This document shows positions 46,010-55,727 of a DNA stretch of 64,000 bases, in pieces. The stretch lies in contig NZ_CANMFD010000002.1 of NCBI RefSeq assembly GCF_947496995.1, positions 744,001-808,000 of the forward strand, written 5' to 3'. The notes beneath the pieces are model-generated. The model worked only from the letters and a program-made list of their open reading frames with translations, had not been told where the DNA came from and ran no database searches. Source of the stretch: an uncultured Roseibium sp. GTDB taxonomy: Bacteria; Pseudomonadota; Alphaproteobacteria; Rhizobiales; Stappiaceae. The position numbers were made by a program, and so were the translations under genes. The number at the start of each line of letters is the position of its first letter. Within the stretch, counting starts at the first letter, position 1.

Positions 46010-47104
46010 ATGAATGAACGGACATCAGCCATGAAGCACTACAAGATCGCGGCCATTCCCGCCGACGGCATCGGTCCGGAGGTCATTGCAGCCGGTCTGC
46101 AGGCTCTCGAGGCCCTGTCGCGACGGGATGGCGGCTTCTTGCTGGATGTGACGCCTTTCGACTGGGGCTCGGAGCGTTACAAGCGCACCGGTGCCCTGAT
46201 GCCCGAGGACGGCATAGAGCAATTGAAGGCCTTCGACGCGATCTTTTTCGGCGCGGTCGGCGCTCCCGATGTTCCGGACCACGTCACGCTCTGGGGACTG
46301 CGTCTGCCGATCTGCCAAGGGTTCGATCAATACGCCAATGTGCGCCCGACCCGAATCCTCCCCGGCATATCGTCACCTCTTGAAGGTGTCGGCATCGGGG
46401 ACCTCGACTGGGTGATCGTGCGCGAAAACTCGGAAGGCGAGTATTCCGGACATGGCGGGCGCGCCCACAGGGGACTGCCGGAAGAAGTCGGTACGGAGGT
46501 CGCGATCTTCACAAGGGCCGGCGTCACCCGGATCATGCGCTATGCCTTCCGCCTCGCGCAGTCCCGTCCCCGCAAGTTCCTGACAGTCGTCACCAAATCG
46601 AACGCGCAGCGGCACGGTATGGTCATGTGGGACGAGATCGCAGCCGAAGTCTCGCAGGAATTTCCCGATGTGACCTGGGACAAGATGCTGGTCGACGCGA
46701 TGACCGTGCGCATGGTCAAGGACCCAAAGAGCCTCGATACGATCGTTGCCACCAACCTGCATGCGGATATCCTCTCGGATCTTGCCGGAGCGCTGGCCGG
46801 AAGCCTAGGCGTCGCCCCGACCGCGAATATCGATCCGGAGCGGCGCTTTCCCTCGATGTTCGAACCCATCCACGGATCGGCCTTCGACATCACCGGCAAG
46901 GGCATCGCCAATCCGGTCGCCACGTTCTGGACCGCTTCGCAGATGCTGGACCATCTTGGCGAAAACAACGCTGCGGAGCGGCTGATGCGTGCGGTGGAAA
47001 AGGTCTGCGAAGACGGCATTCTGACCCCCGATGTCGGCGGCACCGCGACGACGCAGGAAGTGACCGACGCAGTGTGCGAGGCCATTCGCAGCGAAAACAT
47101 CTGA
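46010..47104 (+). CDS. ttuC: Tartrate dehydrogenase / D-malate dehydrogenase (decarboxylating)
   Basis: 364 residues; a start at 46031 giving 357 residues (MKHYKIAAIPADGIGPEV) is equally likely and closer to the family length. It is an isopropylmalate-dehydrogenase-like NAD enzyme with the metal site NENSEGEYSG-type sequence (VRENSEGEYSG), the DAMTVRMV and NLHADILSDLAGALAGSLG regions, and the adenine-binding FEPIHGSAFDI. It oxidises tartrate or D-malate; substrate choice cannot be read from sequence. The dmlA name could also apply. It is a single gene, with no regulator adjacent. Confidence 0.85.
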   Translation: MNERTSAMKHYKIAAIPADGIGPEVIAAGLQALEALSRRDGGFLLDVTPFDWGSERYKRTGALMPEDGIEQLKAFDAIFFGAVGAPDVPDHVTLWGLRLPICQGFDQYANVRPTRILPGISSPLEGVGIGDLDWVIVRENSEGEYSGHGGRAHRGLPEEVGTEVAIFTRAGVTRIMRYAFRLAQSRPRKFLTVVTKSNAQRHGMVMWDEIAAEVSQEFPDVTWDKMLVDAMTVRMVKDPKSLDTIVATNLHADILSDLAGALAGSLGVAPTANIDPERRFPSMFEPIHGSAFDITGKGIANPVATFWTASQMLDHLGENNAAERLMRAVEKVCEDGILTPDVGGTATTQEVTDAVCEAIRSENI

Positions 47105-47163
47105 GCGTGGAGATCACCGGTTTCCCGGCGCTCTTCCCGATCAGTGTGGGCCGTCCCTGAAGT

Positions 47164-47802
47164 TCACCCCTCTTCGGTCACGACACCATCCATTGCGATG
47201 TCCCAGGGCAAGGGGAAAATCGTCGGTATGCGGCAGAATTCAAAACCCACACCAATCGTGAGAGGTTTCCTGTCGAAGCCTGCAAGGGTGCGGTCGTAGT
47301 ATCCGCCGCCGTTGCCGAGGCGGAAATTGTCGCCATCGACGCCGACCAGCGGCGAGAGGATGATATCCGGAGTCTCGGCCTCGCCTGTGGCGGGGACCGG
47401 GATATTCCAGATCCCGCGCGTCATTTCACACCCCGGGCGCCAGGGCAGGAACTGGAGCGGAGTTTCCTTCGAGGTCACAACGGGAAGCAGGACGGTCCGG
47501 CCCGCATCACAGAGATCCGTCATCAGGGGCCGCAGGTCCGGCTCACCGCGAATGGGCCAGTAGACAGCGATTTTTCCGAAGGTTCTGTTTTCCAGAAACC
47601 GGTGCAGGTTCACGATCAGCGCCGCGGTCTTTTCCCGCCGTTCAGCGCTTTCCATCCGCCGCCGCTTTTCCATGAGGCGGGTGCGTTCGGATTTACGGAA
47701 ACGGCTGACATCCCTGAAGGTCTGCGGATCGACGATGTGTCCGGCGACGATCTTGCAGGCGTAACAGACGGGATCACCGGGACGGTCTTCCTCTTCGCTC
47801 AT
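47164..47802 (-). CDS. 5-formyltetrahydrofolate cyclo-ligase
   Basis: 212 residues from ATG 47802. The MTHFS signature is complete: KRRRMESAERREKTAAL at the start of the core, RGEPDLRPLM, and LGNGGGYYDRTLAGF near the end with the phosphate loop GxGGGYYD. It converts 5-formyl-THF to 5,10-methenyl-THF. A 40-residue N-terminal extension contains CYACK and HIVDPQTFRD, present in many rhizobial homologues in a similar form. It is convergent with the tartrate dehydrogenase gene and divergent from the Asp-box protein gene. Confidence 0.92.
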   Translation of the reverse strand: MSEEEDRPGDPVCYACKIVAGHIVDPQTFRDVSRFRKSERTRLMEKRRRMESAERREKTAALIVNLHRFLENRTFGKIAVYWPIRGEPDLRPLMTDLCDAGRTVLLPVVTSKETPLQFLPWRPGCEMTRGIWNIPVPATGEAETPDIILSPLVGVDGDNFRLGNGGGYYDRTLAGFDRKPLTIGVGFEFCRIPTIFPLPWDIAMDGVVTEEG

Positions 47803-47940
47803 CTGCTTTTTCCGAGTTCTTGCGTAACCGATTGTCACATGCTGTCAGGCGCGTGTCTTTGCTGCAAGTCCCCAAAAGTGAAGGCGTACCATTTGTCCAT
47901 TTCGTGATAAAATTGGCCTGAAGTGTGTGGAGGACAGGCA

Positions 47941-49101
47941 ATGAGTAGAGGGGAATTGACGTTACTGGTTGGAACCTCCAAGGGAGCGTTCCTTTTGTCC
48001 GGCGGGCCGGAAAGATCCGGCTGGGCCGTGAAAGGCCCCTTATGCAACGGCTGGCCGATCAACCACGTGATCGGCGATGCGCAAACCGGCACGATCTGGG
48101 CCGGTGGCGGTGGGGACTGGTATGGTGCGGGCATCTGGCGGTCGGCCGATGGCGGGGAAAGCTGGGACCTCTGCAAACTGACCAGGGGCACCATGGACGA
48201 ATGGGCCGCCAACGACCCGGATACGGCCGCCTTTCTCAACTGGACACCGGAGCCTGTGCCCTTTGACGACGATTTTTCCCAGATCTGGTCGCTGGGTTTC
48301 GCGCATGGCAAGCTTTACGCCGGTACGAAACCGGCGCGCTTTCTGGCCAGTTCCGATGGCGGCCGCAGCTTCGAACATCTGGACGGTCTTGCCAACCACC
48401 CCTCCGCGGACAGTTGGAACGGCGGCGCGGCAGGTCTCGTGCTGCACACTATCGTTTCCCATCCTCAGGATCCGACGAAGCTCTGGATCGGCATTTCCGC
48501 GGCAGGCGTCTTCGCCAGCGAGGACGGCGGCGTCACCTGGGAGCGGCGCAACCGTCTGTCCAACGCGGCGGCCTGCGAAGGCCACAGCCATCCGGCCGCG
48601 CCCCGCGACGGGGAAACCGGCCACTGCGTCCACAACATGATGCGCGCACCCGGCGACAACGACGTTCTCTATCAGCAGAACCATCACGGCGTCTGGCGCT
48701 CGGCTGATGGCGGCCGCAGTTGGGACAGTATCACCGACGGACTGCCCTCAACGTTCGGCTTTCCAATCCGCGTTCACCCCAGGGACCCGCAGACCGTGTG
48801 GACCCTGCCTCTCAACAGCGACACTGACGGGCGCTTTCCGCCCGATGCGGCAGCAGCCGTGTGGAAATCGGCGGACGGTGGCAAGACCTGGGAAGCAAAA
48901 CGCCAGGGGCTGCCGCAGGAGGCCTGTTTCTTCACCGTGCTGCGCCAGGCGATGGCCGGCGATACACGCGATCCGGCCGGGCTCTATTTCGGCACAAACT
49001 CCGGCTCGGTCTTCGCAAGTCTCGACGAGGGCGAAAACTGGCAGGAAATAGCGCGGCATTTGCCGACCGTGCTGTCGGTTGAGGTGATGGACCGGAGATA
49101 G
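47941..49101 (+). CDS. Asp-box (BNR/VPS10-type) beta-propeller protein
   Basis: 386 residues from ATG 47941, with GGAGG in front. Six Asp-box motifs (S-x-D-x-G-x-[TSN]-[WF]) are spaced along it: SADGGESW, SSDGGRSF, SEDGGVTW, SADGGRSW, SADGGKTW, SLDEGENW. They mark a seven-bladed-type propeller seen in sialidases and sortilin. The catalytic residues of sialidase cannot be found, and there is no signal peptide, so it is probably a cytosolic protein of the 'exo-alpha-sialidase-like' group of unknown function. It is convergent with the hexaheme cytochrome gene. Confidence 0.82.
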   Translation: MSRGELTLLVGTSKGAFLLSGGPERSGWAVKGPLCNGWPINHVIGDAQTGTIWAGGGGDWYGAGIWRSADGGESWDLCKLTRGTMDEWAANDPDTAAFLNWTPEPVPFDDDFSQIWSLGFAHGKLYAGTKPARFLASSDGGRSFEHLDGLANHPSADSWNGGAAGLVLHTIVSHPQDPTKLWIGISAAGVFASEDGGVTWERRNRLSNAAACEGHSHPAAPRDGETGHCVHNMMRAPGDNDVLYQQNHHGVWRSADGGRSWDSITDGLPSTFGFPIRVHPRDPQTVWTLPLNSDTDGRFPPDAAAAVWKSADGGKTWEAKRQGLPQEACFFTVLRQAMAGDTRDPAGLYFGTNSGSVFASLDEGENWQEIARHLPTVLSVEVMDRR

Positions 49102-49189
49102 CTGCAGTGACGGCGACCAGCAGACCCTGATCGCCGTACACCCCGACCGTCGCCCCCCTCGCAGAGTGGCGTGCATGGCCTCCCAGGCA

Positions 49190-52100
49190 CTACCGCGCGG
49201 CGCTGTACTCTGCCGTAGAGCCGACCTGCAGGACCCAGTCCCTGATCTCGGGCGTATCGTCGCCCACCAGATTTTCCGTCAGATACAACAGCCGGTTCGT
49301 GTCCTTGCTGTCCTTCCCGGTGCAGAAGCGGTCCTGCAGGTAGAAGGGCGGCGTTGCCTGATACAGCAGCCGTGCCGTGACTTTTGCAACAGTCGCGCCG
49401 GGCACATCGAAAGCATAAGTCAGGCTGTCCGCACCGGCGATCTTCTGCGACCCCTCGGCGTCATAATCAGGGTCGATGACGCCCCCGGCGTCGGTCACGC
49501 CCAGCGCTGTGGTATCTTCGGCGAGGTCCGGCTGCGCGCCCAGAGCCTTCGCGATCTCGATCCGGTGTGCCAGCGGCAGAAAACCGGACGGGTAAAGCCG
49601 GTTGTCCTTGACCTCTGCACAGATCGACAGAAAGCTGGTTGTCAGCGCACCGGCCGGTGTCGCGTCGTGGCCACAGCTTGCCGGTGTCGCGTTTTCCGGC
49701 GGCGTGCTGACCAGTTCCTGATAGACCTGCGCCTGATCCTGCTGTGTGATCAGCTGATAGTGCGGTTGATGCGGCCGATCTGCCCAGTTGTCGGGGCGTT
49801 CACACTGCCTGGTCCACCAGACCTCCCCGGCGACCGGGTCTTTCTGCGCATTGACGATTTGCCCGGCCGGGTTCACAGCCCCCGATTGCCACAGCACTTT
49901 GCCGGCCTCGTCGTAGGCGGAGAACTCGATGAAGGCGCGCCGGAATCCGACTCCGGACGGAAATTTATGTCCGGTCAGGTTGGTCACCGTCACCTCATAG
50001 GCGTTGCCATAGGGGGCTCCCGTCGAAGGGTTGACTGGCGCGGACGCCTTCTGTGTAACCTCGACGGTCGCCGTGGCGTTCCTTGCATTGTCGAGCATTG
50101 CAAGCTTCGTCAGATCGGCCGGATTCAGGCCCTTGTTCACAAGCATCGGGCTCAAGGCGGGAATACCGAGCACATTCGGGAATTTGTCCGCCATCTCCAC
50201 AAGGAACATGTTCAGCCCGACAAGCGAATGCTTGGCGAAGCCCTTGCGGTAGGGCAGATCGACATCTTCTGCCGGTTCGACATAATCGGAAACCGGGAAA
50301 TTCGTACGTTCCTGGATGCTGGCGATCTTGCTGACGAAGTCCTGGCCATCCGCCGTCCTGCTCGGCAAATGACAGCCCTGGCACTCCTCGGACTTGCTGC
50401 CCCGGTCGTCCTTGCCCAGCAGGTCCACTCCCAGCAACTTGCCGGACCGGTAATCGCTGAAAGCCCATTCGGGATAGGTTGTCTGCTCGTAGACATGCCC
50501 GAGAATATTCAGGTTTTCGGCGTCAGGGTCCGTCTCGCCCAGGACCGGCAAATGCACCGTGTGGCAGGAGCCGCACACGACCGAGTCCTTGAAGCCTTCG
50601 TGGTATTTCGGCGTGATCCCGAGAGCGTTCTGCATCGGCACGGGTTTGATCGGGCCGGCCGGATCGTCAGGCCCGCCAAACGGGCCGTTGATTTCCGTGG
50701 CAGGACCGACCTTGAAACTGCCGGTGAAGGTGGCTGCGAAGTTGGTGTTGGCAGGTTTGCCGTCGCCGTTCTGGCTGAATGTCTCCTGACGCTGCTCCAC
50801 ACAGGCGTTGCGTGTCTCGGTTGCCTTCGATCCACCGCTGTCATCGCCATGACCGACGACGGTTGCGTCGGAAAAATCCATCCGGTGACAGGACGTGCAG
50901 TTGATGCCGTCCCTGGCGAGGCCCGCGTGGCGTGCAGCCATATCGTCGAATTCCGCTGGAATGGCGTCCACGTCATCGCGGGTGAACTCTTCGCAGGTGC
51001 CGGTCGATGCATCATAGGTGTCGATCTGGAACTGACGCTGGCCTGAAATTCCGTGACACCCCAGACAGGTGTTTTCGATGAAGTCCGGCACGCTCTTCTT
51101 GCCGTTGTCATAGGCGCCCGGGTGGAAGGTTTTCGTCTCGGAGGCCAGTTGCGCGAAAAAGATCGGGTCGCGTCCGGCCAGACCCATCGGAGAGGTGCGC
51201 CAGGTGGCATAGGGCGAATAATTGTAAAGATACGGCACGGACGTGTCCTTGCCCGCATTCTCCTGCAATCGCGTATGCTCCGCCACGCTCAGCGGCTGGG
51301 TCATGTCGAACTGCATGCCCGTGCCGCCAGCATCATGGCAGCCACCGCATTGATCCGAGGTCAGGTATTCGCTGGCATCGGTCAGTTCACCGGAAAAGAC
51401 GGCCGCCGTGTCGTAGGTCGCACTGACCATGCTGACATCATCGGCGTTCTCGGGAACCGCGGTCTTGTCGTACAGATATGTGGAGATCGGGCCTGCCGCC
51501 GCTGTCTCGCCGGCAGTCTGCGCGCCTTCGACAGTGGACAGGAAGGCGCGCAGTTTATGGCCATTCTCAATGTCGTCAGTCTCTGACGGGCGAGCAGTCT
51601 TGGATGGCGTCAGGGAGGCCGGGTCACTGATCACTTGAACGTCAAACCAGGCGTTGGTCAGATAACTCTTCGGCTCGCCCTTGCCGAGTTGCAGGTTGTG
51701 CATGCTGGAGAAGGTCGAATTGTCGACGGCGGACGCGTGGCAATTCAGACAATACTGCCCAAAGCCCATCGCCGGCGGACCGCGATTAATCGCCGGCCAA
51801 TCGTTGGCGGAAACGTTCTGCGTGGTGGCGTCGGGGCTGAACTTCGTGGTTTGCGTTGCAAAGTTGTTCTGCGCCTCGGCCTTGGTGTCGCCAAGGGCGA
51901 AGCCGTAATAGCCCCAGTACCAGCCGTCCTGCGTTGCCTCGGCATCGCGCACCATGAATGCAATGCCGCTTTGTGGGAAAAGCGTCATCGGATCGCGGTC
52001 CTGGCACACGGTGGCGGGCGCGGAATACATTTCCTTCACGATGATCGCGCCATCGGGCATCGGGCGGTCCGGCAGACTGTAGTCCGTTTCTTCCCCGGTC

Positions 52101-52570
52101 CGGAACGTCGAGATCCAGTCAAACGCGATCTGGTTGTACCAGATCACCGCGGGTGAATGAAACGCACTTTGATGGGTTTGCCAGGTACCGGAGCCCGATG
52201 TACCGAAGGTCACACCGGTTGCCATCTCCGGTCCCAACTGGCGTACATATTTGTCGCGATACCAGCCTTCACCAACGGGTTTTCCGGCCTCGACGGGCGC
52301 CTTACGGCGGTGGCACATGTTGATGAAGAACAGGCTGACCAGGTTTTCGTAGACTTCAGGCGCCACCTTGTCGCCGGACGGCTGGGTTGCGCCGGGGGTT
52401 TTCAGCCGCGCTTCAAGTTCCGCGCACGTCGTGCCCTCGAACGTCCCTTCCGTCGGCATAAGCCCGGCCGCGGTGTCGTAGGGGCTCGGCGGAGTGGCAT
52501 CGCACCAGATCTCGGCTTGCGCGGAAAATGCGAACCCGACCATCACAATGGCGGAAACGAGTGTTTTCAT
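49190..52570 (-). CDS. Large hexaheme c-type cytochrome
   Basis: 1126 residues, Sec signal peptide (MKTLVSAIVMVGFAFSAQA), hence periplasmic or exported. Six CxxCH haem sites begin at residues 274 (CLNCH), 408 (CGGCH), 502 (CLGCH), 558 (CTSCH), 666 (CGSCH) and 730 (CQGCH). The ~270 residues before the first haem and the ~390 after the last carry no haem; the C-terminal part (TVTNLTGHKFPSGVGFRRAFIEF) looks beta-rich. That layout recalls multi-haem oxidoreductases of the hydroxylamine/tetrathionate or P460-related kind, but I cannot name a family. It lies after the molybdopterin enzyme on the same strand with 191 bp between, including a small palindrome. Confidence 0.8.
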   Translation of the reverse strand: MKTLVSAIVMVGFAFSAQAEIWCDATPPSPYDTAAGLMPTEGTFEGTTCAELEARLKTPGATQPSGDKVAPEVYENLVSLFFINMCHRRKAPVEAGKPVGEGWYRDKYVRQLGPEMATGVTFGTSGSGTWQTHQSAFHSPAVIWYNQIAFDWISTFRTGEETDYSLPDRPMPDGAIIVKEMYSAPATVCQDRDPMTLFPQSGIAFMVRDAEATQDGWYWGYYGFALGDTKAEAQNNFATQTTKFSPDATTQNVSANDWPAINRGPPAMGFGQYCLNCHASAVDNSTFSSMHNLQLGKGEPKSYLTNAWFDVQVISDPASLTPSKTARPSETDDIENGHKLRAFLSTVEGAQTAGETAAAGPISTYLYDKTAVPENADDVSMVSATYDTAAVFSGELTDASEYLTSDQCGGCHDAGGTGMQFDMTQPLSVAEHTRLQENAGKDTSVPYLYNYSPYATWRTSPMGLAGRDPIFFAQLASETKTFHPGAYDNGKKSVPDFIENTCLGCHGISGQRQFQIDTYDASTGTCEEFTRDDVDAIPAEFDDMAARHAGLARDGINCTSCHRMDFSDATVVGHGDDSGGSKATETRNACVEQRQETFSQNGDGKPANTNFAATFTGSFKVGPATEINGPFGGPDDPAGPIKPVPMQNALGITPKYHEGFKDSVVCGSCHTVHLPVLGETDPDAENLNILGHVYEQTTYPEWAFSDYRSGKLLGVDLLGKDDRGSKSEECQGCHLPSRTADGQDFVSKIASIQERTNFPVSDYVEPAEDVDLPYRKGFAKHSLVGLNMFLVEMADKFPNVLGIPALSPMLVNKGLNPADLTKLAMLDNARNATATVEVTQKASAPVNPSTGAPYGNAYEVTVTNLTGHKFPSGVGFRRAFIEFSAYDEAGKVLWQSGAVNPAGQIVNAQKDPVAGEVWWTRQCERPDNWADRPHQPHYQLITQQDQAQVYQELVSTPPENATPASCGHDATPAGALTTSFLSICAEVKDNRLYPSGFLPLAHRIEIAKALGAQPDLAEDTTALGVTDAGGVIDPDYDAEGSQKIAGADSLTYAFDVPGATVAKVTARLLYQATPPFYLQDRFCTGKDSKDTNRLLYLTENLVGDDTPEIRDWVLQVGSTAEYSAAR

Positions 52571-52662
52571 CAGCCTCTCCCAGGCGTCACATTGCAGCGA
52601 CTTGGCGACATCTGTTTACCGATGTCCCGACAGGGAGAAACCGCCGTTGACGTGCAACGGCA

Positions 52663-52683
52663 CCCGACGTTTTAATCGTCGGG
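52663..52683 (-). promoter_or_regulatory. Inverted repeat ahead of the hexaheme cytochrome gene
   Basis: CCCGACG-TTTTAAT-CGTCGGG, a perfect 7-bp palindrome. It lies about 95 bp upstream of the cytochrome start, within the gap after the molybdopterin enzyme. It could be an operator or an attenuator; a TTGACC on the minus strand overlaps its edge. Confidence 0.4.
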
Positions 52684-52761
52684 TCAAGCTCCAATCCCCA
52701 TTAAATTTTAGGTTGATTCACAAACCTGAGCAATGCGCCATGGAACAATTGCGTCCGTTCG

Positions 52762-54858
52762 CTAAACCGCCCTCACCCACACTGCCGTGTCGTGGAACGC
52801 AGAACCGCCGTAAGGCGCCACCGGGTCGGCACCGGTGAGCGTGTTGATGCCCTTGCCGTCCTCGAAAGCATCATTGGGCCAGATGCCTTCGGAGATGACG
52901 GTGCCCGGTGCGAGCGTTTCGACGAGACGGGCGTGCAACGTGACCACACCACGCCGGCTGCCCATTTTCACTTTCTCACCGTCGGAGATGCCGAAGCGGG
53001 CTGCGTCTTCCGGGCGCAGCCAGACTTCGGGCCGGCCTTCCTTTTTTCGGGAACTGTCCGTCTCGTTGAACGTCGAGTTGAGGAAAGAGCGTGCCGGGGC
53101 CGTCACCAGGCGGAGCGGATGCTGTTCGTCGGCGATTTCGATGCTGTCCCACTGGTCGGGCAGCTCGGGCATCGTTTGCCAGGGGCCGAAAGGATCGCCC
53201 TCCGGCTTGTTAGGCGCCGCGGAGCGACCCCAGTCCGGCCTGAAATGGAATCTGCCGTCCGCGTGGCCGAAGCCTTTCAGATAGTGCGCGGTCTCGAAAT
53301 CAGGCTGCAGGTCGATCCATTTGCCCGCCTCCAGATCCTCCAGTGTTCCGTAACCGGAATTTTCCAGCATCCAGGCGATCTGATCGCGCGCGCTCATATC
53401 GAATCCCGGGTGAGGTCTTGAATCAACACGCCCGGCGATCTCGTTGATAACAAATATATTCTCGCGTGGTCCCTTCGGTGCCTCCACCGCCTTGGGTCCC
53501 AGTATCAGGTACTGATGTCCGCCACCCTTGTAGATGTCGTCGTGCTCCAGAAACTGCGTGGCCGGAAGGACGATGTCGGCCATTTTCGCCGTTTCGGTCA
53601 TGAACTGTTCATGAACCACAGTGAACAGATCCTCGCGGGCAAAGCCCTGTTTGACCAGGTCCTGTTCCGGGGCGACGGACACCGGGTTGGTGTTCTGGAT
53701 CAGCATCGCCTTGACCGGGGGACCGCCGAGCAAGGCTGCTTCGTCGCCGGTCAGGATCCGGCCGATCAGGCATTGATCGAGAGCCCGCACGGCCGGGTCT
53801 TTCAGCGATCCGGCCTCGATCATCTCCTTGTCGAGTTCGTAGATGGCGCCGTTGTTGTGAAAGGCACCGCCGCCCTCGTATTGCCATGCACCGGTGACAG
53901 CGGCAATCGAGCTGGCGGCATGCATCGCGACCACGCCGTTGCGCGAACGCGTGAAGCCGTAACCGAGCCGGAAATAGGTCTTTCTCACCTCACCGATCAG
54001 CCGGGCGGCTTCCTCGATCTGTGCGGCCTCAAGTCCGGTGATCGCGGCAGCCCACTCGGGCGACCGGGACTGGAGATGAGCTTGCAGGTCATCCGGGCAA
54101 TCGGTGTATTTTTCGAGATAGTCGCGGTCGGCGAAACCGTCGCGGAAGAGAACATGCATGATCGCGCAGGCAAGGGCGGCGTCGGTGCCGGGTTTGACGA
54201 TCAGGCCGATATCGGCCTGTTTCATCGTCTCGGTTCGATAGACGTCGACGACGATGATGCGGGCGCCGCGCTTCTTGCGCGCGGTGATCGCATGCGTCAT
54301 GACGTTGACTTGGGTCGCCACGGGATTGGTGCCCCAGATGACAATCTGGTCGGAGACCGCCATTTCGCGTGGATCGGGCCCGGCAAGCCTTCCCGTGCCG
54401 GCGACATAACCGGTCCAGGCAATGTTGGTGCAGATGCTGTCGAATTGACGCGAATAGCCTTTCGCGTGGCGCAGCCGGAGAATGCTGTCGCGCTGGACCA
54501 GCCCCATCGTTCCCGCATAGTGGTAGGGCCAGACGCTTTCCGCGCCGAATTCGGCCTCTGCTGAGAGAAACTTCTCGGCGATCAGGTCGAGAGCGCTGTC
54601 CCAGGAGATCTCCTCGAACCTGCCCTCCCCCTTGGCGCCCACCCGGCGCAGCGGTTTCAGCAGGCGGTCGGGATGATAGAGCCGTTCCGCATAGCGGGCG
54701 ACCTTGGCGCAGATGACCCCGGCCGTGTAGTCGTTGTCCCTCGCCCCGTTCAGGCGTTTGATCCTGCCGTCGGGATCGAAGTGCACATCGAGAGCGCACG
54801 TCGACGGGCAGTCGTGCGGACAGGCGGAAAAGGCGGTTTTGGGCTGTTGCCGGGTCAT
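52762..54858 (-). CDS. Molybdopterin oxidoreductase (formate dehydrogenase/DMSO reductase family)
   Basis: 698 residues. An N-terminal [4Fe-4S] site is clear: Cys13, Cys17, Cys21 and Cys50. Molybdopterin-binding regions follow (IVIWGTNPVATQVN, VVDVYRTETMKQADIGLIVKPGTD, LPATQFLEHDDIYKG), and the C-terminal domain (RLVTAPARSFLNSTF, GSRRGVVTLHARLVE) is typical of the family. There is no Tat signal, so it should be cytosolic. The product cannot be told; candidates are anaerobic dehydrogenase-like or thiosulfate/formate-type enzymes. The next gene on this strand encodes the hexaheme cytochrome, but that one is periplasmic, so direct partnership is uncertain. Confidence 0.88.
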   Translation of the reverse strand: MTRQQPKTAFSACPHDCPSTCALDVHFDPDGRIKRLNGARDNDYTAGVICAKVARYAERLYHPDRLLKPLRRVGAKGEGRFEEISWDSALDLIAEKFLSAEAEFGAESVWPYHYAGTMGLVQRDSILRLRHAKGYSRQFDSICTNIAWTGYVAGTGRLAGPDPREMAVSDQIVIWGTNPVATQVNVMTHAITARKKRGARIIVVDVYRTETMKQADIGLIVKPGTDAALACAIMHVLFRDGFADRDYLEKYTDCPDDLQAHLQSRSPEWAAAITGLEAAQIEEAARLIGEVRKTYFRLGYGFTRSRNGVVAMHAASSIAAVTGAWQYEGGGAFHNNGAIYELDKEMIEAGSLKDPAVRALDQCLIGRILTGDEAALLGGPPVKAMLIQNTNPVSVAPEQDLVKQGFAREDLFTVVHEQFMTETAKMADIVLPATQFLEHDDIYKGGGHQYLILGPKAVEAPKGPRENIFVINEIAGRVDSRPHPGFDMSARDQIAWMLENSGYGTLEDLEAGKWIDLQPDFETAHYLKGFGHADGRFHFRPDWGRSAAPNKPEGDPFGPWQTMPELPDQWDSIEIADEQHPLRLVTAPARSFLNSTFNETDSSRKKEGRPEVWLRPEDAARFGISDGEKVKMGSRRGVVTLHARLVETLAPGTVISEGIWPNDAFEDGKGINTLTGADPVAPYGGSAFHDTAVWVRAV

Positions 54859-54983
54859 GGTCGCATCCGGTTGGATTGAGCCGGCAAGTTCCCCGCCCTT
54901 CGACCGCCTGTCAAGTACGGAGGCACGCTAGAGCGCGCCGCCGGATCAACTGACCTTCAGGCCGGATCGGGTCGGATAAACCG

Positions 54984-55430
54984 TTACTTCCTGCCAGGTC
55001 CGAAATCGGCCAGCGAGACCACGCCATCGCCATTCCGGTCGATCATCGCGATCCAGTCAGGCGCGTTGTCCAGAAACTCCGCCTGGGAGACCTTGCCGTC
55101 CCTGTCGTTGTCGTTGACCTCAAGACGCATGCCATTTGCCGGATTGCGGGCTCCGCGCCCCATGCCTGCCGGCTCGTTTTCCGCCATGTCCTGAGCGCGG
55201 GCCTCGTCGAACAACTCGTATTCCTCCGCATCCAGGTAGCCGTCGTCATTGGCATCGAAGCTGGCGAAAACATTGCCCCGCCGTTCCCGCGCTTCGTCAG
55301 CAGTCACCTCACCGTCGCTGTTCAGATCCCAGTTCTCGATGAAATGCGCCCCCGGACGGTCCCCGGCCAGCACCGCAGGAACTGCCGTCAGCGTCATCAG
55401 GGCGGCTATCGCAAGTACAGAGGTTTTCAT
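54984..55430 (-). CDS. Exported EF-hand calcium-binding protein
   Basis: 148 residues from ATG 55430 with AGGTGA in front. After a signal peptide (cleaved near VLA-GDRP) come four EF-hand loops: DLNSDGEVTADE, DANDDGYLDAEE, DNDRDGKVSQAE and DRNGDGVVSLAD. All four have the 1, 3, 5 and 12 positions for calcium. It is probably a periplasmic calcium buffer or sensor. The region before it is AT-rich (TTATTAATCAG) and likely its promoter. Confidence 0.9.
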   Translation of the reverse strand: MKTSVLAIAALMTLTAVPAVLAGDRPGAHFIENWDLNSDGEVTADEARERRGNVFASFDANDDGYLDAEEYELFDEARAQDMAENEPAGMGRGARNPANGMRLEVNDNDRDGKVSQAEFLDNAPDWIAMIDRNGDGVVSLADFGPGRK

Positions 55431-55678
55431 GGCATCACCTTTATTAATCAGATTCGAATGTATGAATATTTTCGTCAAAAAAAAAGGGACATTGAGGCGG
55501 AACCATTCACAACCGGGCCAGAAAGCAACGTTGGTCGAGCGCATGATCCTTCTCCCATTCCATTTCCTGACATCCTGAAGATAGGAGGTGCGCCGCCGCG
55601 ATGCTGTCGTGCACTCGTAAGAATGTGTAACAGCCTGTAACGCACCAAGGTCTCCAGACAATCAGGGCGGCAAACGAA

Positions 55679-55706
55679 AAAAGCCGGCCCCGAGGGACCG
55701 GCTTTT
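55679..55706 (-). terminator. Terminator after ndk
   Basis: AAAAGCCGG / CCGGCTTTT stem (9 bp, extended by CCC/GGG after one mismatch) with a T-run on the minus strand, 22 bases after the ndk stop. Confidence 0.85.
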
Positions 55707-55727
55707 GGCAGAATGTCTTTAAAACCT

